The translations under genes were made by a program, and so were the position numbers. From positions 7,264,366 to 7,328,365 of the forward strand of contig CAIIXF020000008.1 in NCBI GenBank assembly GCA_903813345.2: a stretch of DNA of 64,000 nt, written 5' to 3'. How positions within the stretch are numbered: the stretch's first letter is position 1; each line of letters opens with the position of its first letter. Source of the stretch: Owenia fusiformis. Taxonomy: Eukaryota; Annelida; Polychaeta; Sabellida; Oweniidae. The notes under the pieces are model-generated. The model was not told where the DNA came from, made no database searches, and saw nothing but the letters and a program-made list of their open reading frames with translations. This document shows positions 57,577 through 64,000 of the stretch, piece after piece.

Positions 57577-58239
57577 ACAAAGATATTGTAGTCTTGAAGT
57601 TGAAAGGTAAATGCCATATTGGGTTAATGTAACAAAGGTTATTATTGAGGTTATGAAGTTATATTAAAAGTTTATATTACAGAGGTCGATATATCGAAAA
57701 CTGCGATTTTGCAACAGTAAACAGCCAGGACTCCAGTATAATATATATTTGGAATTATGATAGACAATTATAAAACTCATATTCACGCATTAACAGCATT
57801 GAATAACCTATTGTCAAATAAATTACCTATCAAATTATCTTGCTTCAAAGAGTGCATTTGTCAGATTAATATTTCATAGTAGCTAGATAAGCACTAGGTT
57901 GCTCTGATATGCTTTAAATCACCTTCATTATCCTTCAAGTACCTTGATTAATACAGACATTATTCAATGAATCCTTTTAAGCTTATGCCTCAAAACAATA
58001 AAGTCAGAAGCATTTGACATGTTAATTTCCTCAAAGGTTTCATTAAAACACTACTGAAAAAAGTCGAGGCGTTTTCCTACTTCTTTGAATATTTGACCCA
58101 TAAATTGGCTATTTTCAAGGTGACAAAGTTTTCATCATGACAATACTGTAGATATACATAAAATAATGAAATAAAAAATCTGGATGTGTGAATATACCAA
58201 AGGTTTATTGCAACAATCTCAATGAAAAACGTTTGCTCA

Positions 58240-58690
58240 ATTAGTGAACATTTTTGCATGCATAGTGAACACTTTAACTAGATTCTTTTTATAGTGAACA
58301 CTTCATACACTTTTCTCTCTACTGAGCCCCTCCCTTTATAGTGAACACTTTCCTTAAACAGTGAACACTTTTCTTCTAAAATTAGCACTTTTATAGTGAA
58401 CACTTTCCTTAAACAGTGAACACTTTTCCTCTAAAATTAGCACTTTTATAGTGAACACTTTCCCTCAATAGTGAACACTTTCCCTAAATAGTGAACACCT
58501 TCCCTCAATAGTGAACACTTTTCCTCAATAGTGAACACTTTTCCACAATAGTGAACACTTTTCCTGAATAGTGAACACCTTTTCTCAATGGTGAATACTT
58601 TTCCTCAATAGTGAACACTTTTCCTCAAAAGTGAACACTTTTCCTCAAAAGTGAACACTTTTCCTCAATAGTGAACACTTTTCCTTCAGT
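58240..58690. repeat. 20-bp minisatellite TAGTGAACACTTTTCCTCAA
   Basis: About 20 copies with variants CTTTCCTTAAACA, CCTCAAAAG and CCACAATAG, starting at a TAGTGAACATTTTTGC copy. It lies about 140 bases past the TTC27 stop codon, so it may be in or just after the 3' UTR. Confidence 0.9.
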
Positions 58691-58826
58691 ATGAACAATA
58701 GTCATTGTTTACATAAGTTGCAGAGTTCAGATTATCAACTGTTGTTTTCGTCTGTATGATAAATACCCGTTAAGGTTCAACTATTCTTCCCCAGGTGCCT
58801 GAAATAATCTTATTTCCTGTTTTCTG

Positions 58827-61462
58827 CTATCCTGAGTTTGTTGCTTTTATGGTGTCTATAGCAACTGCAATGTCCTGTTGTTGTTGTGTTAGTTTGTTGA
58901 CAGTGTCTTTCACATCTGCATTCAGTTCACCATCTATGCCTATCTGGTTTTGCTAGAAATAAAAATGTATTTTGACAAAGCTTGATTAAATACAAACAAA
59001 AAAATAAAGAAAAACAAAACAGCAATTTAATCAACGTGGCAGCAACCACTTTGACATTTTTGGAAAGACACATTCTAGTATCAACGCTTTGGTTTGGTTC
59101 ACCTTTATACATATCATTTATTGCCAATAATAAATAATTCGTTTTAGAATTTCTTTTATACACATAATCTTTGAAATGTCTTCTACAGATTCATTGCAGA
59201 ATATTAGTAATGGAAAGTTACTGAAATTGCTAGTATTAATTGATATATCAAAGTTTACTCAAATTCAAGTAGCATTTCTCAATCTCAATCAATGTTACAT
59301 GTGATTTATCCACGGATTATATTCTTGGGATCACACTTTATCACCCTGTGTGATCTTTGTGCTGAATACTACACCAAGGAAATAGTTCCCCTTGCCCCCC
59401 AACAGTCAGATTCCATTACAAGTTCAGGCCAAGTTGACCATGTAAAGAGAATTTCATTCACAAACATTGTTCTAACCATGGGCATTCAATAAGAGATTGA
59501 AAGCCCATGTTCTAACTTACAATCTATACAAAAATATACATGATCTCAAAGCCATCAAATTTAAGTAAATCCATTGTTCATTCGTTTGACCAATCAATAC
59601 ATATAGGGTGTGTCTTAATTGCATTACCAATCATTATCTGCACTCCTCATGTACTTATGTGTTAGTACACAGACATTAAATGGCAAAATATACTCAGCCA
59701 ATAATCTATAACCTGGGCTTCTCAATTACTTGAAGACATTTATCCAAAAAGTTAACTCATCAAATAGGAAGCCAATAAGTTAGAATCAATATTTTTCTGA
59801 ATGGATACATTTAAAAAATAGGATCATTTCAGTTCATTTCAAAATACCCAAAGATACTAGAATTCAACCAATTGACCATTTTGACCATTGCAATCATCTT
59901 GCGAAAAAAGCTCCCATAAATATTCCCATTCCCAAAAATTGATTTTTGTATCCTTGATAGATGAGACAAATAATTGATTAACAACATAATTGCCGTATTC
60001 TCTCTAATGACCGCAGCGTGTTTACCAAATTGAAATTTAAAAGGGTAAGATAAGCGCACATACAAAAATTCATTATCACTGATGATATACATACACACTC
60101 AACAGCTTCTGAATTGCTTTCTCTGTATCAAAAATAATCATCAACCGATATCTTGTTGTGTAAATAATCGGAACTAATGCATTAAACTTAATGGTTTCTT
60201 GAGATCATATTCAACATAAAACTCGCCTGTGCGCTAATTGGAACTGTGCACTCATTAGAGAGAATATGGTATGTTGTCTACAAACCTTAATTTTACTAAG
60301 GAGACCATTGATCATAAGTTTGGCTGAAGACAACATCTGCAAAGAGTCTTTAGGTTTACTATCCTTGTGGTTACTGCATTTCATATACTCTGCAAGATTT
60401 AATAGATACATGCATTATTAACACTGTAATCATATTAATGGTATTTTCTTCAGGATTTGTTTTCTTGATCCTTTAAAAGGGTCAATGTGACATTATTGGC
60501 AGTAATGCTGTCTATGATACTTTAGTTGTCACTTACATGTAGGTTCTATTTTTCACTCATAATTACATTTATACTTATGACCATAAGAAAAGAAACAATC
60601 ATTTTTTCCGAATTGTCTTAAATATAGAGTGAACCTTTTCTGATTTAACGATGTATGATGTTTCAAACATCTGACTGGATATTAATATTGGACTGGGTAA
60701 AAGGGCATAAAAACTCCAATGAGATAAAGAATCCACTTCCCTCAATGTTGCAAAATGAAATAGGCTTAGACATATCTGTAGAAGGTTCATTACTTGGACA
60801 TGTATGAAAAAAAAAGAAATATATGGAGAAAGTGTTTGCATAGACACATTTTCATTCCAGGACAAACTTACAGGTTACCTTATAATTGATTTGTATATTA
60901 CTGCCAGCATGTTGTACTCCAATGAACTGATTTCCAAATAAGACCCAAGCTCAGGGGTTTCACTAGAATTTCTCACAACAGGCTAAGTAAATGAGAACAA
61001 CGGGTAAAATCAATGGAAATAATAATTTTAACATGGAAAAGTTGAAAAGTCCCTAAAAACAACAGGCAATTTTGTTAAACAACCGGTGAAAATCGCCTGT
61101 TGCCTGCTGCTAAAAAAACCCTGCAGGCTGTAAATAATGACAACATTCATACCTATTGTTAACTCCAGAGCATTTGCTCCAATAGTATTACACTTGGCCA
61201 TATCCTTCTCCCAGGCTTTTTCAGTTACAGCACATCTATGTGCCTTCTGTAGTAACTCCACAACCTTCTGGTGCTTCTCAAAACTCATGGTCTTCTCACT
61301 GTTATGTAACTGTGCATAGAGCTTCCAGATCTTTCCAACATTTGTGTGCTTTGAGGTAACACGCCCAAAAAGTTCAATTACTTTGGGTTTGAGAACAGAG
61401 GCAGGATTACCATGGGCATCAGAAAAGTTCTCAACAACTGCGCGTACAAGCACATTTAGTAG
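58827..61462 (-). CDS. TTC27: TTC27, C-terminal three exons
   Basis: Tetratricopeptide repeat protein 27, conserved from yeast (Emw1) to human. Three minus-strand exons, 61462-61153, 60389-60286 and 58952-58827, join in frame: ATAG|gtatga to ttgcag|AGTATATG, and ATTAAG|gtttgt to tttctag|CAAAACC. They encode the last 179 residues, ending at TAG 58827-58829. Matching segments are LVRAVVENFSDAHGN, IELFGRVTSKHTNVGKIWKL, CAVTEKAWEKDMAKC, SLQMLSSAKLMINGLLSKIK and a final ADVKDTVNKLTQQQQDIAVA. Human TTC27 has LKILVRAV, LQELFGRVTS, EIWRLYA, CWEKD and LQMLSSVRLNLRGLLSKAK in the same order. The upstream roughly 600 residues, including most TPRs, were not found in 61.5-64 kb and should lie beyond the window. 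No damage seen in these exons. Confidence 0.94.
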
Positions 61463-64000
61463 CTGGAAATAGAAAAATAAGAATTTTAATATCCTGATGC
61501 CTGAGTAAAAATCTACCATCTCAACATTTCAGGTAATATTACAGTTTTGATACTGTGGTGGGATTTATCTCCATGACCTCATGAAAGTTATATGGCATTT
61601 TTTGGAGTTTAAATATGAAGTTATGTGACAGCTATGAATAGGTATCTTGTCAAATGTTTTAAAGGGCATTCTAAGGCCCCTGGTTGGAAAGTCTAGACCA
61701 AAGAATCACTTTATAGAAGCTCAATGAACTGAATTTACACTTCTCAATGCTGAAATTGATAGTTTATCCATACATTTTAAGAAAATAGGAATGTCAAAGA
61801 AGCTGTTAAGCCATATATTGACCTGATAGCGCAGAAATTTTTATAAAATTTGAATTTTCTCTCTACAGTTCTTGTTGCCCCTTTAAAAAAAGTAGTGCAG
61901 ATGAATCCCTCTTTTAGATAATACAAATAAAGGGTTGACTTAACTGGGATATCTAAATAATGTACATCACAATTCACGTTGACTGACTTTTTAAGTACAA
62001 GGGTTGTTCAAAAAGTTTTGCACAAATATATCTAATTGTGAAAATAATGGATCTTGTTCATAGTTGGTATGTATGTGCCTATATCTTATCTTAATGTAGT
62101 TGCTGATAGCAAAAAAGTGTAACAGTTATTGAATAGCAATTGGGGAGTTAATTTCTCTTTTATTTTGATATGCTAAAAATCTTTTTAAACCAAATAAACT
62201 GAATAATAAGTTTAAACATTCAACCTTCAAAAATGTTCCTGGTGATGTGTTTGAGAGGGGAATACAAATGACTTCCCATTGTGTGCTGACCCATCTTCAC
62301 ATTAGATGAACTTCTATTTTATTGGTCTATGATCTGCACAAATCAATATCGCTGATTGATCACATCACTTAGAAACAAAATGAGCAATTCAAAATTTGTA
62401 AACATCAAGATGAAGGAAATAGAAAGGAATGTGTTATGTGGATCATTTAGATATTAGATATCACATGATGGAAGAGTTACACAAAAAGAAAGTAGTCCAG
62501 AGAAGAGGTATAAGATATACATGTACTATCAACTATGGCTTTTCTCTTCTTACTGTGATCATATATTTGACACTGTTATGGTTTTCCATTATAGTACAAA
62601 CCCCGATAAAACTATCTATATAATCAACCTCCATACACAAACCCAACTACCACAGATAATATGCTAAATAAATGAATGTTCCTCAAGAATCAATGTTATA
62701 TAATAAAACAAGTGTTGATATTAAGCTCTCAGCTCAAATGTTCTGTTATTTTTCCATTATATAGAGTCAGATGACTTAACATAATGACGTACAACCTCAT
62801 GGCTACAATAACAAAATTAAAGGGTGATTTCAAGACAAAGGAATGGGCCTTGCGCCTATTGAATCATATATTGAATTAGAGATATCACTTAATAGGTGAA
62901 TGAACAAATACACATGTTGCTTTTCAGATATTATATTGATGAAAGGGTGAAGGTATTGATGGTCTCCCAAAACATTGTTTGATGGTGAAGTCACTGAACT
63001 ACTTCACAATACTAAAAACAACATGTTATGTTTAGATAATGTCTATAATACAGAATAACAAAATGTCATGTAGCTCAGCCTTATATATTTCTATTGATTT
63101 TCCATCATCTCATTTCCTAGAAGAATTATTTATATCCGCACATATAGACTAGAAATAGATATTAATTAATTAACAGCTGTTTTATACCGTTTGGAGTTAA
63201 AGCACCATAAAACTCTTGAAGATCATGGAATATGATGAGGGATGAAGAAAAATTCATTATACAAGGTGGTCCAAAAATGGGACACTCGTTTTTTAAAAAT
63301 AAATATTGATTTTCTTGATGAAAACATGTCATATTATATACCAGTGGATAGGGAATTTACTTCTCTTTAATTTGGTATATCATAAGTTCAAATTTATTGT
63401 AATGTCTGCCAACCAGCGTCCATAATATAAATGACGTCATTTTCATATATTGTCAACTTTATTTACATAAACAGACGTTCAATATATCCACCATTTTGAT
63501 CAATTATAGCTATCAATTTGGCCTTAACTGGTAAAATCATCATTGATATGCTATTGAGACAATAAATTCCACTTCTCAATAATTCAATCCTTAATAAGGA
63601 ACTAAGCAGATGTAAAAGATTCACCCCCTCCCCTTAATCACTGCCTCCCCTTGTCACCTGATCACCCAACGTCTGCGACTACCATGAATGAGGCAAACTA
63701 ACAGGGTTTGTACCATGAATCCTTTACATCAAAGGACAGAATTATGGAGAAGTGAAATTCATTGTCTCCACAGCATATCAATGATGATTTGACCAGTTAA
63801 GGCCAAGATTGAGGGCTATAATTGATCAAATGGTGGATATATTGAACATCTGTTCATGTAAATAAAGTTGACAAAAAAACTTGGTTTTTACAAGTTTTCG
63901 AAAACTTGTGTTGAAAACGAAAATGATGTCATTTATATTATGGATGCTGGTAAACAGACATTACAATAAATTTGAACTTATTTAATATTAAAAATATTTT
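61463..64000. other. TTC27 intron, no exon seen
   Basis: The stretch upstream of the first TTC27 exon in view contains no recognisable TPR-coding exon on the minus strand. A single mariner-type end (AAGGGTTGTTCAAAAAGTTT) is seen near 62.0 kb and a truncated palindromic element from 63.26 kb. The rest shows nothing identifiable. Confidence 0.55.
63262..64000. mobile_element. Palindromic mariner-like remnant, cut by window end
   Basis: Starts TA|CAAGGTGGTCCAAAAATGGG. Arms of about 215-260 bp (63360-63600 and 63730-64000) are reverse complements: AAGTTCAAATTTATTGTAAT pairs with ATTACAATAAATTTGAACTT, and CAATATATCCACCATT with AATGGTGGATATATTG. On the minus strand the left arm reads KLIAIIDQNGGYIERLFM then stop, the conserved C-terminus of a mariner/IS630-type transposase. 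The right arm has the same tail (NGGYIEHLFM) with a one-base deletion before it. A 45-bp hairpin insertion (ACAAGTTTTCGAAAACTTGT) interrupts the right arm at about 63.88 kb. Confidence 0.75.

Larger units (their letters stand above)
49935..58826. other. Gene-free interval between death-fold gene and TTC27
   Basis: No exon was recognised. Besides the separately listed elements and arrays, 57.18-57.31 and 57.6-57.7 kb hold loose GAGGTCATGAAGTT repeats. Part of a GTCCCACCCTG mariner-type end is seen near 56.77 kb. 50.6-52.2, 53.5-54.6 and 55.3-57.1 kb show nothing identifiable. Confidence 0.55.

Noticed and set aside
62429-62623. 64-codon plus-strand frame in the TTC27 intron
   Set aside because: No similarity to TTC27 or any domain, wrong strand for TTC27.

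Overview
This is a window of an AT-rich animal nuclear genome. The genes are split by GT-AG introns, many of them kilobases long. I see no bacterial-style operons and no rRNA, and the only tRNA-like sequence sits inside a repeat. The conserved genes are all metazoan housekeeping genes. The repeats (GTCACCAC/GTGGTGAC hairpin elements with ~140-bp internal tandem cores, CAGGCCCGTAGCCAG-ended elements, many minisatellites) resemble those of molluscs, especially bivalves, and other lophotrochozoans. The host assignment is inference.

Layout. 1-2.5 kb: intergenic with short mobile elements. 2.7-3.05 kb, minus: last exon of MRPL54 (mitochondrial ribosomal protein L54). 3.1-8.5 kb: seven or more inverted-repeat elements; the first exon of MRPL54 was not found. 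8.77-10.12 kb, plus: TMEM223, two exons, complete. 10.3-14.3 kb: transposon remnants. 14.34-24.67 kb, minus: ZFYVE1 (DFCP1), eleven coding exons, complete at 869 aa. 25.04-36.41 kb, plus: RTF1 (Paf1-complex-associated elongation factor), sixteen coding exons, complete at 681 aa, head-to-head with ZFYVE1 across a 373-bp shared promoter interval. 42.7-49.86 kb, plus: a two-exon gene for a 140-aa coiled-coil plus death-fold protein, whose 6.7-kb intron is full of minisatellites. 50-58.8 kb: gene-free, with mariner-type elements and a 1.17-kb array of 33-bp repeats. 58.83-61.46 kb, minus: the last three coding exons of TTC27; the rest must lie beyond the window. 61.5-64 kb: intron, ending in a palindromic mariner-like remnant cut by the window edge.

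The genes are not one pathway. MRPL54 and TMEM223 are both mitochondrial. ZFYVE1 acts on PI3P membranes at the ER, RTF1 in the nucleus. The death-fold gene is the one likely lineage-specific gene. The most unusual items are: 83-bp tandem copies of the intron-exon junctions of two different ZFYVE1 exons; head-to-tail elements with a 3' hairpin and internal tandem cores; several palindromic mariner-like derivatives that keep transposase tail codons; and a minimal coiled-coil/death-fold adaptor with a repeat-packed intron.
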